A stretch of DNA of 64,000 nucleotides. It comes from Rotaria sp. Silwood1. Taxonomy: Eukaryota > Rotifera > Eurotatoria > Philodinida > Philodinidae. The DNA lies in NCBI GenBank assembly GCA_905250075.1, contig CAJNOP010000004.1, forward strand, positions 4,046,952 to 4,110,951, in the 5' to 3' direction. The position numbers and the translations under genes are program-made. Shown here piece after piece: positions 13,701 to 26,900 of this stretch (position 1 is its first letter; every line of letters starts with the position of its first letter). Below the pieces are notes generated by a model, which saw only the letters and a program-made list of their open reading frames with translations, was not told the origin of the DNA and made no database searches.

Positions 13701-14752
13701 ACAAATAGATCTCAATGAGACTCAGAAAACTTTCAAAGAAATTTAGATCCATGTTCTAATGATGAAGAGTTATGATCGTGTTAATGAAATTTTTTTACTG
13801 ATAGTAAAACATTTCGGGCGTATCGAAAAGAAAGTGACTTGAGCTAAAGTCTTGTTTATAGGTAGATTTAATTTTTATCAAATAATTCTGAAAATTTAGA
13901 AAAAAACGGACACGTTTTTCTTGATATAATGCATTTCCAAAATAGAACAGCGATGTATCATAGGAGAACACATTAATCCAGTCTATTTAAATATGTCAAT
14001 AAAGATATTTTCGTTTTTGTTGAAATTTTCAGAACTATCTAATAACTATGAAATCTGTCTATAGGCAAAATTTCACTTTATAACTCTTCGTTAGTAGATT
14101 ACGAACGGAATTCTTTTAATACTCTCTTGAATCTCATCAAGATTTAGTCATAACTATAATATAAAATTGAATGGCATCCGATAATGGATGTGTTTTCTTG
14201 GTCGACTTTCATATAAAAGTTGTGCATATGCTGAATTCTATTCCATGGAGTATTACTTGAGTATTCAATTATATAGTAGATATAAATTCTACAAATTCTA
14301 ATAAAACCTCAATGTTATCTTTAATTACTTTAGGATATTAATTAGATGTTTTAGTAATTTTATTTATAGTTTAAATTCGATTATCGATTTAAAATATATA
14401 AATTTTTATTTTATGTAGCTGAAATGAAACAACGAAGTGCTTCATTAGATCATTCAGCGCATGCTTATCGTCGACATATGCAACATCGTGCAACTGTTAC
14501 TATTCGATCTCCGTATGTTAATTTCTGTTCATCTAAAACTTCGATCTATTCTAAGGTGTGTTCTTTTGTTTTTAGAGAATTTGACAATGATGATGAAGAA
14601 TCTACTTTAACAACTCCATTAATCGATTTAGGCAATGCTATTGTTAAAAGAAATTCTAAAATAGTATGTATTAAAAATAATTTATCTATAAATATAAAAT
14701 TCTTTTTTTTAATTATATTTAGTCAATGAACAATAATATTGCGCGTTTATAG
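4757..14752 (+). CDS. MCF2L: Dbl-family RhoGEF (Dbs/MCF2L-like): SEC14, spectrin-like, DH and PH
   Basis: Guanine-nucleotide exchange factor expected to activate Rho-family GTPases at membranes. A 23-exon model ends its exons at 5060, 5714, 5890, 6844, 7035, 7287, 7857, 8303, 8572, 8809, 9526, 9659, 9833, 9981, 10974, 11132, 11309, 11593, 11737, 11904, 14512, 14663 and 14752. All junctions keep phase and give about 1,100 residues. The CRAL-TRIO/SEC14 domain (about 105-265) contains TADLLRERLAFITGG. A spectrin-like helical region follows (about 275-640). The DH domain (about 700-890) has VTELLATEQVYVEELRTV and YLLKPIQRIAQYQLLLKEM, the conserved helices that contact the GTPase. A PH domain (about 905-1035) and a short Ser/Arg and acidic tail complete it. 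The tail lies beyond a 2.5-kb intron, and I see no SH3 domain. The start is uncertain: ATG 4757 or 4835. The last exon (14723-14752) is tentative. A Trio/Kalirin relation is less likely because there is only one DH-PH unit. Confidence 0.85.
11905..14418 (+). other. Large RhoGEF intron
   Basis: A 2.5-kb intron between the PH-domain exon and the tail exons, far longer than the usual 50-80 bp introns of this gene. Around 12640-13010 it has a broken open stretch with no recognised family. Its second half (about 13640-14100) contains sequence resembling a segment at 34110-34530. It was probably enlarged by repeat insertion. Confidence 0.6.
13640..14100 (+). repeat. Dispersed repeat, copy A
   Basis: By eye this stretch aligns in the same orientation with 34110-34530. 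Shared blocks include GATGAAGAGTTATG (13761 and 34222 areas), GTCGGACAC/GTTGGACAC, and a final block around AACTATCTAATAACTAT/GGATAATCTAATGACTAT. Both copies are full of stops. No terminal repeats or protein motif were recognised, so the family is unknown. Confidence 0.35.
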
Positions 14753-17579
14753 AATATAAAATTATTCTTAATAGTTATCTTCTTTCAGATACTATAGGCC
14801 AGGTATATTGAATAAATAATTTTCAAGAGAAATCAAATGAAATTTTATTATCTCGTTGTTTTTTTTTAATTTTAGTATTCAATGCATCTATAACATTTGT
14901 ATCTGGCTTTATATAGCCCGGTGATCATATCTTTTTTTGTTTTACTTTTTAAAATGTATATAAATAAATAAGGGTGTGTGTTCTTTTTGACAGAAAATTT
15001 AAAGTTAAAATAAATTTGATTTGAAGAAAAATGATTAATATTTTCTTTTTCTTTTATTGTTATGATTAATTTTTTTAACGTTGATGAAGTGATAAATATG
15101 AAGTTTAACCCACTCGTGATCAAAGAAGAGTATACGATTGTTGGTAGTGCTTATTTATTGTTTACATCATAAATATTTGTTGTGGGAGTGGTTTAATATG
15201 AAAATAAAACACATTAAAATTACTTTTTGACATAAATTTTATATGATAGACAATCATGATAAGGTGGTCTGACCATTCTAAAAAAAAAGAAAATACTGAA
15301 TTGGTCTACGATTATGTGAACAAAATAAAACAATTAATCAATTGATTGTCCATTGATTTACTTGTTTCGAATATCAATGGTATTGTTCAATAATGAGCCG
15401 CCATAGCTGAATAGCTATGTTGTTCAATACGTATCCAAAATGTACTGTGCACAAATCTTAGTATGAACAGCCATGGAATGATCGTGGACAAGCCACTAAC
15501 GACTATTTGTCTTGGATTACTTGTCCAATCGTATGATGACTACGTTGTGATATACACATATTCTTGTGGTCAATTAGTGTGTATGAAAAGCTCAAACAGT
15601 TGAGCGCAAGCATTCTGTGTCAGGTCGATCTTCTAGTTAGAGATAGAACTAGTCATAGTTGTAGGGAATATGTCAGGTTATTGAATCTGTCGCTAGCCAG
15701 TACCCTATACTACAGAGTAGCTAGAAAAACAAAAGTATTTTTCTGTCTTTCGTGTATTATATATCTAGATTAAAATTATTCTATTGATCTAATCAACTAT
15801 TTGTTGATGATTTAGTGTATTAATATTGAATGAGAAAAATTTTTAACGCATGCTGTTAGGTTCATTTTCATGACTCAACATAGGTATGGAAGATTGTCAT
15901 TCATAGAATTTGTGCTAGTGCTTTAATATTATTCATTCACATGATTACAGAAACTCGCTCCCAAGTCTCGGTTTTCGATCTCTCGCTTTTTTAATAATTA
16001 ATTAGACAAAATTAAGTTCGATACGACAGCTAACTCAATCATTTAGCATTCGCTGTGACGTGAAGATAATTAGCTTAATCGTTGATGGCACAGAAATAGT
16101 AGACAACCAAAGGATTGTAACTCTAGAATCTGGCACAAGAGTTAGCATGAACTCACCCATATACTTATGTAAATATTTAGCTATTAAAAATCATTAATTT
16201 AATAATTTGTTTTTGAAAATAATAGAAAAATTTTGTTAACTGTTTCTTATTTACTGTTGATATTTTTAAATAAGATAGATTATTGAAACAAGCATCTTTT
16301 TTTGCTGTTCATGATATCGAGAAAATTTTGTTTTCTTTTCTTGTTTTATTAATATATGCTGATTAAATGACGATATCGAAGAGAGAATTTAATAATTTTT
16401 CCTTTTTATATTTAATTTTCATCTTTAAAACACAAAATCACCGTTGAAGTTTTATCGACATGTACAGAGACAAGTATCTCTTACATTTTATAATTAGAAT
16501 ATCGTTCTTTTAACACTTCTAAGTTATTAAAAATTCACAAAGAAAAACTTTTTTTTTGATTCTTTATGTTATTTTTATGGATGAAATTTACTAAAAAATG
16601 TTTGCAGAACTTTTGACTGACAACAAATGATTCTTGTTTTGTCAAAAAATTAAGACAGAAATTTTCGATAATATCATCCATGCAACTGATTTCATTCAAT
16701 AATTTAATAAGGAAGAAAACATTTTCAATATTAATTCTTGTCAAAATTTTTTCTACACTTAAACTATATATGCAAAATTCATTGCTCATTAATTTTATCT
16801 ATCATAAAGATCATATTAAACACGACAAATCGTATATGTTTTAAAATCGTATTCATTTTACTTGTCAAACTTGAAGTATCATTTCGGGCTCTTATTTTTC
16901 TCTATTTTTGCATAAAAGAAATTTAAAATAGCACATAATCTTATAATAACGTCAGAGATTTAGTGTCTGATTAATTTTATTGAAAAGCAACTATATCGAA
17001 ATATATAACGAAGTCAATTTTGCAGTTTTCAATTTGCAATTTTTCGCTTTCATAATAAGATAGAAATTCTGCATTACTAATTTATAAACTGTAAAAAAAA
17101 ATATTAATCATTGGTAAGTGAGCAATATTCTTTTCCGTTTCATTAATTAAAAGCACTTAGATTTTGGCTTGATCTCTGGTTACTAAAGAATGCTCAGAAT
17201 TATATTTGTAGCATTGAAAACCTTGCTATATCTTGTGCATAGGTGAAATTATTATTCTAATATTGATTTACTTTCAGATCATGCATGTCGAAGAATCATA
17301 TAAATGAGTTTGTTTTTCAATCTTGTACACTAATGTATTGATAATAATCTGTTTGAAGTGGAAAACAATAGAGACAAAAAGAATAGACTAGACACTGACA
17401 TTGCCTCAAAGAAAAAAAACAATAACGTAATTTAATATGTGTGAAATAGACTTGTAAGCTCAATTATTTTCAAACCCACTAGGACATGAATGCATTCAAA
17501 TTACGGTGACCTTGTCTATGAAAATATGTGATGTAAAATTCGACAATTGTTAGATAATGATTTCATCTATCAACAAAAT

Positions 17580-17675
17580 CACTGAAGATTGTATACGTGT
17601 AAATAACTATTTGTCTGATCCAAATAGACAAACAAAACTTTATACACATTTGAACATCAAATCATCTTCATGAAA
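17580..17675. repeat. Imperfect palindrome (about 95 bp)
   Basis: The outer arms TGAAGAT/ATCTTCA enclose related TGTATAC/TTTATACACA segments and a core TTTGTCT...AGACAAA around a short centre. The sequence can fold into one long imperfect hairpin. It may be a small foldback element. No target duplication was identified. Confidence 0.4.
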
Positions 17676-20204
17676 ATGTTAAGACTATTATTGTAAGATC
17701 CTATCGATAACAATTCACAATATGATAACGTTAAAGCCTACAGCCTTTTAGCTAATGATAGAAGAAAAAATATTGCTCATCTACCAACATCTCATCTTAT
17801 TATTTCCAGCATTGGCAAGTTGACTCCGCCATATTTTCTATTATACAATCATGATATTGAGCTGATGTTTTGGATGCATGCGTATGATAATAAACTCTGG
17901 TTGCAAGCACTAACTCATTCTCTATTGATTCACACTTACTGAAGCTATGATACATACATGTTCTTCTTCTTGTGCTCATCTTATGTCTATCATATTGACA
18001 CAAATATTCTCGTTCAATCCCTCATTCGAAAGTTCAATGTCATAACTATATCTAGTTTGAATTTTATTAGGAATCACTTAAAATTGATGGAGAGATTGTC
18101 TTTCCATTAAGAATGTCTGTTGAACATCAAATACTGATTCAATTAGTACGACAGACCTTTTCTACGATAACTCTGATCGATTCATTTAAAAATTTTAGCA
18201 GAAATTTCTAATGAGACGATGAATCTATGGTAGGGATTTTAGAACCACAGCACTAAACGAAATCAAATTAGGACTACAACATCGATTTGCTATCTCAGGG
18301 TATATTAACTAGCTAGATGCTGGTGATATGTCATAGGTTCTGGTCATAATAAAGTGACATGTAAGACTGCTTTTTTTACGATGAAAAGACAACAATATAA
18401 CTTGTGAAATAACAGAATAACAAACGAATGCTTTTTAAAGGAATATTTTCCTTGAATATGTTCTCTATAAGAAGGAGGCAATGTTTGAATTGTACATTCA
18501 GTACACACGAATTGATGGAGAGTGGATTTGACCTTGCGGATAGGATTTATTGTCGTACGCATGCATCCAAAATATTAACTCAATATCATAACGAATAGCT
18601 GCGCACTAGGAGGTGGTTGCAATTGCTTTTGCCTCCAAGTGTATTTGCTTTTCAATAAGACTTATTCGATAACTGTGAAAAAAACTTATTATCAACAATT
18701 TAATATATGCTGCATACACCATAATCTTTTTTTTGTAAAAGAACATAAATAACGATTTCTTTTTCAATAATAATATACCTTTTCTTAATGAAAGTTTTCA
18801 CCAATGTCTTTGTGTTTTTTTCTCAAGTTAGACCTTTTTTTGATGAATCAATGCCTTGGTACTTTTTCTTGTGTTTTGACAACAAGTTAATGCTGATGTT
18901 GTGTACATATATATTGCTTTTGTTTAAAATCAGATTTCATCATACAATAAATATTGATTTAGCATACTTTAAAGCCTGATGAAATTTTCAGTTCAATCAT
19001 AATTTATTATTTGGTATATGTAGATTAAATTAGTGTCAGTTTTTTTTATTAATATCTAATATCAACTATGATGAACAAAAAAACAATGATGATACCAAGA
19101 AAAATTGAATGCAAATCTACCTTGAAATTAAATGAAATTATAGCGTTTCCTTTAAAGTTCTGCATCATATTTATGTATACTTCAAAATCTACAGTCGAGT
19201 ATTTGCAAGAGAAATTTGTCAAAATAAAAGCTGTCTATCAATTTTCGTTATTTGAAAAAAAAGTTACACTGATTTATTCAAAATTATCTTTAGAACAAGG
19301 AAGAATATCCTTGTTTTTTTTAGCTGTTTTGCGACAGAGTCAAATGCCCGATATTTTCCCTATAAATATGACTGGCTGTATCTCTGAAGAAAATGTCAGT
19401 TTGACGCAGAGTTTTTGTACTCACTAACTTGAGCTTTTCATAGTCGTTAACTAGCTACAAGAACAACCGTATGTTACAACTTCGTCAATATACTTTTGAA
19501 TAAGTGATCAAAAACAAATAGTCATCAATGACTTGTCTAGAGTCATTTAGCCGTGATGGCAAATTATATTTGGCATCTGATACACAATGATTTGTGTAAA
19601 GGACGTAAAATAAGTTTTGATTTACTTAAACGATTTTCTTTTTGTTTTTTACATAAGTCAATACTAGCAGAGGCTAATATTCACAACAATTGTACTAAAT
19701 ATCTAAATATATTCTAGACGAGAATTTCAATTTTATACGTATTTTTCTTACAGAGAAATAGTAACGACCAAACTGTCAATATTGAAATTGTTTTTTGAAT
19801 CAATGAGTAGGTAGAAAATATATAATTAGTTGTACAATCACACGCACACCATAAATAACTTTCATATTACTTCATACGACTCTTCCATTTGTATCATTTA
19901 CCTACATCATGATGACTCGTTAACTAATTACGCGAACTGTTCTTTTCTCCTCTAGTCATACTGACACATAGAAAAAAGAAAACGTATGTATGAATAATAT
20001 GAAAAACAAAAACTGTTCTCACAAAGGAACATTTTCAACTGATAAATCGCTTTTCTATTTGAAATCAGTGCATAAGGTTGAGTCCAATGAGATTTGAAGA
20101 AGTTAACAAGGATAAGTATTCTTAGATTATTTGCCCAGAGTTATAGACGTCTTTCTAGAATTGTAACTTCTAACATGATATATACCAACAAATTCAATGA
20201 GAAT

Positions 20205-20385
20205 ATTTCGATCTGAGACTTTTCCTTCTGACAAGTCTATTTTTTAGTGTGAATGTTCGAAAAAATTCAACTCAAAAGACAATTTTCTTTTATCTAGAAG
20301 AAAATATTCTTTTGAACTGAAAGTTTCAAGACATTTTATTCACAAATAGACTTGTCTATTCGCAAAATTATTCGATCAATTGGTA
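20205..20385. repeat. Imperfect palindrome (about 180 bp), MITE-like
   Basis: The arms carry GACAAGTCTATTTT...GTGAAT on the left and ATTCAC..AAATAGACTTGTC on the right. Nested inside are TTCAACTCAAAAG and CTTTTGAACTGAA around an ATCTAG centre. It folds into a single long hairpin typical of miniature inverted-repeat elements. Element ends and a target duplication are not clear. Confidence 0.45.
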
Positions 20386-23300
20386 TCTATCATAGCCGAA
20401 TCAGTTTATAATATTTTTATTTCAATCAAATGAAACTAACTCACTAGGAGTTTTGAATGTTATAAATTACATCCAACAACCCGTACTTATAGTCTAATAA
20501 ATACTTCGCAAGATAAGCAAAGTTTCAACTTATTGTAGTATATAATACAGTACATATATACAGAGTTATATAAGATTTTTTATTAGTTCTATTTTCAAGA
20601 AATTTGATTTGTGAGAGAATTCCTTCCAGCTATACCGTTTATGTAACATTACTAATAAAACATCAAAGATATTACTACAAGTAATTTAAAAAGCTACTAT
20701 GACTTTTCTATTATTTGCATTTCTCTAACAATAATACATAACAAAATGACATTTTAGCATAGAGTAAATCGAAATGTTTAGTATATATATACAGTAAATA
20801 TCAATATCTGATAATATACATGCATGTAATAAACAAATCTTTGTTTTAAAGAATTAGAATTTGTTTCAGATTCTCTATTTTTGAAACCACATTTAACTTT
20901 AAAACAGTCATTTTCCGTCCTTTATATATACGTGTAACATATTTCAATCAAGTAACTGAACTAATATCGATCACTCCGTGCCTTTGAAAAGAACGAGAAT
21001 TGGTTATCAGTTCTTTTTGTATGAGTTGTTTTTATTAAATATCTTAATTGATCTCTTCTGAGTCATATACTCGAATTGCACATGTGTGCTAAACTACAGT
21101 TACCGGAAACATAGATCGAGATGAAAAAAATTAAGTGTCGAATTATCTAGATCATGCGAGAAACACTGATCGATGAAATTAGTTCTTGAAAAACAAATCT
21201 CCAATGCAATACCTCTAGTAAATTCTTCTGATTCATATAACTGGAAGTTATCAAACGTCTAATCACGTAGAAAAGCAATATTTATGTATTTTGAATGATA
21301 TAAATAGAAAGACTAATTAATTACTTTACTATTTTTAATAGTCTTCATGCAAAATAGAATATTATTAAAGAATAAAAATTTTGAAAACGAATACAAAATA
21401 TAAGTTGAATTTTATGTTGACAAACAAAGTCAACTCAACATTGAAAGTTAATACGAATGCTTTCAAACAAGAAACAAAACATTATATGTTTTATATGTTT
21501 TATGTGTTATCTCTAAACTTTGCTATATCTTATCAAATAATGTTTAGAAACAAAAAATAATCAATAGGAAGAATAAAAAAGAAATTCTACATAATTATGC
21601 TGCATGAATGAAAAGATTTCATTATAAACAGAGTTTTATCTAATAGAGTCAATAATCAGAAAAAATACAAAACTTTGATTTAATATGTAGCACATATTAT
21701 TTTAGTAGTAAGTAAATACTTTCATACAACACAGCTAATGATTAATTTTTTTTTCTTTGTATTTTATTTTCTTCTAATTTTATGTAATATGTCTTTAGTA
21801 GTAAGTTATTATTTTACAGATGCACTTAATGTAATATTTATTATCAGTTATAAACAGTATATTTAAATCAATGATATTAGAGAGACAAATTCGAATAATG
21901 ATGATGACCATACAGAAAGAAAAAACGTGAAAAAACTTACAATTTAAAGAATGTGCCATTTTAAATTATGATAAGACTATAAATATGAATATGTGTACCT
22001 GTATATGTAGTTCTTTTTCTCGTATTCGATGTTGTATTTTTTTTTATAGAAAGGGAAAAGACAAAGTACGTAAAACGTATGAAAGTTATTTTTTCCGTTC
22101 TTCCAATATTTGTTGGTGTTTACTAGTAAAAATCGGTTTCTTATTCTTTGTAAATAGTAGTACAACTCTTTTAATGTTTTGTTCTTTTTTTCATGAAAAA
22201 AACTCTTTCTTAATATAGAAACTTTTAATGCATTTTGATCGAGAACGACAAAATCACATAAAAGTTTAAACGAACATCAGTAATGTAATTTTCACGTTCG
22301 TTTTTTTTTTGACCTTTTATTTATTTTGAAAATTTCATTTGTTATGAACGCATAAAGTATGTATCAAAATGAAACACAAAAAATATTTATTGAATAAAAA
22401 GATCGTAATAATAGAAATAAATAGTCATTAGTATTCTTCTGACTAAAGAATATATTATTATTAGAATACATTGTCTTAGTTAATAATGTCATGCTTTTTA
22501 TACATGAAAGAAACATAAAGGTAAAAAGTAAGTCATGCAAGGCTAAACTAATGTTCATAGATAAGATATCACGAACCTCATTTAATTGTTATGTTATTTT
22601 TTATATTACAGAAAAACACTATTCATAAGTTGGATTCTTGTATAAGGTACTATTTGAAAAACTTTTAAAATTATTGACAAAAATAATCTAAGTAGAATTT
22701 AAATCTAAACAACTGGCAACATAACAAACTTTTTCCATTAGTTAAATAAGATTGTCATCTGTAATTTTTTTTAAATTAACCAAACAAATAGAAATGTGAT
22801 ATTCTAAAAAAAGACTTTAACTCTTACTTATAAAAAGTTCAATGTATTTAACTTGAAGTTATTTTTAATTAAAAAAAATGTATTCATGAGTAATTAATTA
22901 ATCTAATACAGCATACATAGAGAAAAAAAATCAATGAAATATGCCCGTTCTTTTAGTATCGAAACATTCGATTTCTATTGAATTGTTGACGTCTAATGGT
23001 GTCATTTTCATCTGAGATAAGTCAATTAACTATAATGAATTCATCAAATTATATCAATAATCAGGAGTATACCTTATAAGGAACTGTGATGCTTAATTCT
23101 CTGCTTTGGAAAATTGTCCACGCAGTTCTCTCTTTTTCTGAGACACAATCAATCTGCACTCCCTTCCTTCAGGCCTAAGTTACACCTTTGTCGATTGCAA
23201 TACACAAATCGTATAATTGACGTCTTTTTTTTCTCAAAATAAACTGTGAAATATATTATTCTCTATTTAAATATTTTCTTGAAGATGTTTATCAATAAAA

Positions 23301-23971
23301 TATAATTTCACCAAAATTTTCGATCTATGTCACAATATAAAGAAAATTAATATTACTTCTTTGATCATTACATATTTTCATCAATGCATATCCTGTAAAC
23401 AACATCTTGAGTTAACAACTTTAGTTTTTTTTTTTGTTTTGAGTATAATTAAGATGTCTACTCTGATATAAAGAACGAAAGTCACTTATATAATATGAGA
23501 GGATACCTTGTATAAATAGAGTTTTGAAAAGTCAAAAGTCCGAAAAACGTAAATTATTTTTCTATCTCTTCTACTGATAAGATACGAGAAGGACCTGGTA
23601 CACTATGTACTTTCTTTTAAAATTAGTCTAGTACATTGTTGAACTATTCAATTCATTTCCTTTTTCTGTAATTAATATCTATTAGAAGTGACGAATTTCT
23701 TGTATTTTCTAAACTAGAATAACTAATTTATTTTGATTTTTGTATCCTCATAGGAAATAAATTAAGTCTGATAGTATACTCTATAAATTTTCCATGATAC
23801 ATCTAGTTCGTATGACATCAGAAAATCGTTCAGAGATAAACCGTAAATATTACAATTTTCAAAGACTGAGGTTAAAGAAGAAATCTGTCTTCTCTAATAA
23901 ACTTTATTTATTATCGAGAAAATTTCTTTTTAATTTCATATTGATATACAGAAACAAATAATATCAAATCA

Positions 23972-26900
23972 ATGAATAGCACGGTTCCTTATCGTCATCG
24001 ACGTAAAACAATATCATGTAATCGTGAATGTATGGTATGTGGTTCAAAATCAATTGGTATTAATTTTGGTGCATCAACATGTGCTCCATGTAAAGGTATA
24101 AAAATATTTAGCGAATTTTCTTAGTTTATTTTTCTGTAATATAATTTTTATTTATTTTAAACAAAAGCATTTTTTCGTCGTAATGCCCGACGAAAAGAAG
24201 TGAAAAAACAATTTTTCTTTCTTATTAATCAAAACTAATAATAATTATTTAGGTTATCAATTTACCTTGTCATCATTATGATATAAATTTATTGAAGAAA
24301 AAAAATATTAATATTAATGAAAGAACAATTCGTTATTTACAAATTCGTCGATGTTCATCATGCCGTTTACGTCGTTGCTTTGAAGTAGGTATGAAAGAAG
24401 AATTAATACGAACACATGAAGAAAATGAACAACATAAAAGACTTGTTGATATTAATCGACAACGAAGAGAATCGATAAGACAACAACAACAACAAGAAAA
24501 ACAATTATCCATTGCTCAGGTATTTAAATCTTTTTCTCCTGAGATAATAAAAGAAAGTATGATGTCTCGTATTAATACCAAGAGCTACAAAAAATTACTA
24601 GAATAAGTCTTATATTTGAAATAAAAATAAAACAAAAAAAGATATAAATCAAAAGTACTTTTTTATTTTAGATGTAATTCTTCACATGACAAGTATTAAA
24701 AAAAAAGATATGTATTTAACTGTATATTAAAGTAAATGAATAGATATATAAGTTTTATAATAAATACTACGAAAAATGTTAAACTTCTTTGATTTAACTT
24801 CAATGATTCTTTATCATTGACAAAGACAATGGTTTGTTGTTGTTATCTATCCTTTTGAGAAATGAGCCAGCGGTTTCTATAAAATTTGGTTATGTTTTAA
24901 TTTTATCTTTCTTTAGTAGAGCTGCTGGAATGTTTCGATGAGATATTGATCATAATGTAGACTATGCGTAATAGATAGTGAGATTGCAAAAGAATTTCGT
25001 ATACTTCTAATATTAGACTTAATAATTATTATATAAATCAAGTTTACAAAACCTTCTATTCATATTGTATATATGAAGTGTTAGAGGAAGTTTATCTATA
25101 TAATTTTTCTTGTTAATTTAGATATTCATATTAAGAAAAACATTTTCATATCATTATAATTTATAAATAGAAAATATTAATTAAACAGTGATGTTAAGAT
25201 GAAACTAACGAACAGAAGTACTTCAATTGATCTAGATCGTTTGACTTCATCTTTTGTAGATAAGTATATGTCAATGAGCCTAAAAGAGCCCTACAAGCCC
25301 TCATACTTAAAACTTTCTTTTTTTCGAGATATAGTTACCATAATGGCAAAAAATAGTGCCGCTTCTTTTGAACGATTCAACTGCTAAATCTGTAACTTGA
25401 TTGAATTATAAAATTTCAAAGCTGTAATATTGAAGAACTTAGTCTTAAATAGTTTTCTCAAGGCATCAAAATACTAAAAACAAAATAAATAATTGATTAT
25501 GCGAAAGATGAAGAAATAGCACCTGAATAATATTGATAGTCTTTGCAAAAGTGACGAAAGTATAACATATTTCAACAACATAAATACCAGATTAAATTCA
25601 GATAAGTCTCTCGGTATCTATTTGTATACTATCTGTATTAAATACGTTTATGAAAGAGATATGCCGCTATTTAAAAATAAATGAGTCATGATAAACTAAG
25701 AGTATTATTTGGAGTTTGCGTGTGAGAGTGTATGTGAATGTCCTTCTTCTCTGTTCTACATTCACACCTTGATCGGATTGAGTTTCAAAAATTTGAACCA
25801 TCCCGAACAATGATATGTGACATTTTTACTTATCAATTTTTGACTTTCAATATTTTTCTTTTCAATCAACGTAGGCTTTACTTATATGGTTAAAATAATT
25901 TGAAACAAATCTAGAAAAAGAATGCAGAATATTTTTAGTCATACTAAGAACAAAACATGAAATTGTAAGTTCGTATTAATTTCGATTTCTTTTCTCGTAA
26001 ATTTTAAAATGTAACAGGTTTATTTAATTTCATATTGCACATTTGTTATTAGACGTCATCATATAAACTAACAACTTTCTTTATTCGAGTTTGATGGAAA
26101 ACATCGAAAACAGTAATGTAGACAATCAAAATAGCAAAAGGGATAACGTCAAATCCAGAAACAACTTGGCAGGAGAATATTAAAAATGAAATTTTTCTGA
26201 TTCTGACATGAGAGTGAGACATTTCATTTAAAAATATAGAAAAAAAAACAAGAGTACTATTAAAATGATAAACAAATGTTTATCTTTTGTTATCCATCTA
26301 CTAATAAAGTTAAATTCCGTTAGCGATTGTTTCGAATTTCTCAATTTGATATTGTAGGCTTTCTATTGCATTCTTTCGAAATTTTCGTCTTTAACATTTT
26401 TCTTTTCGATGTTTTCTATCAATTCTCTTGATATTAATTCTATGTTTCGCTAGAGACAGAAAATTTCTACAATATAAGAATATTTCACTTCTTCTTAGTC
26501 GAAATTATTAGAATAGTTTTATTCTACTGTCATATTTATAATCTTCTTGAATTTTTTATTATTATTTTTCTTCATAGCATATGGTGAATAATAATGATTT
26601 AGTAAGTAGAATTGATTGGCGTCATTTATCAAATATTGTATATGCTTATGATATATGTTGTGTTAAAACTTATCTTGAACAACGTATAAATATGTTTGCT
26701 GATAATATATCACAAGAAGAACAACTAATGAAAAATTATGGAATGCTACCAATGATTTTAACCATTTCGCTTACTTCATTTCTTAGATCATTACCTGCTT
26801 TTCAATCTCTTTCAAGAAGTAATCAAGCATTTTTATGTAAAAATAATATTCGCCGATTGATATTTGTTAATCTTCATGAACTCAATCAATCATGTTTTTC

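Larger units (their letters stand above)
14753..23971. other. 9-kb gene desert
   Basis: No gene with splice structure or a recognisable domain was found on either strand. The longest open frame (19068-19427, plus, about 119 codons) has no recognisable motif and is compatible with chance. The interval holds imperfect palindromes near 17.6 and 20.3 kb, listed separately. Upstream regulatory DNA for the first nuclear receptor probably lies at its right end. Confidence 0.55.

Noticed and set aside
19068-19427. 119-codon plus-strand ORF in the gene desert
   Set aside because: No recognisable motif, no splice partners, and an ORF of this length is expected about once by chance in this much A+T-rich DNA.
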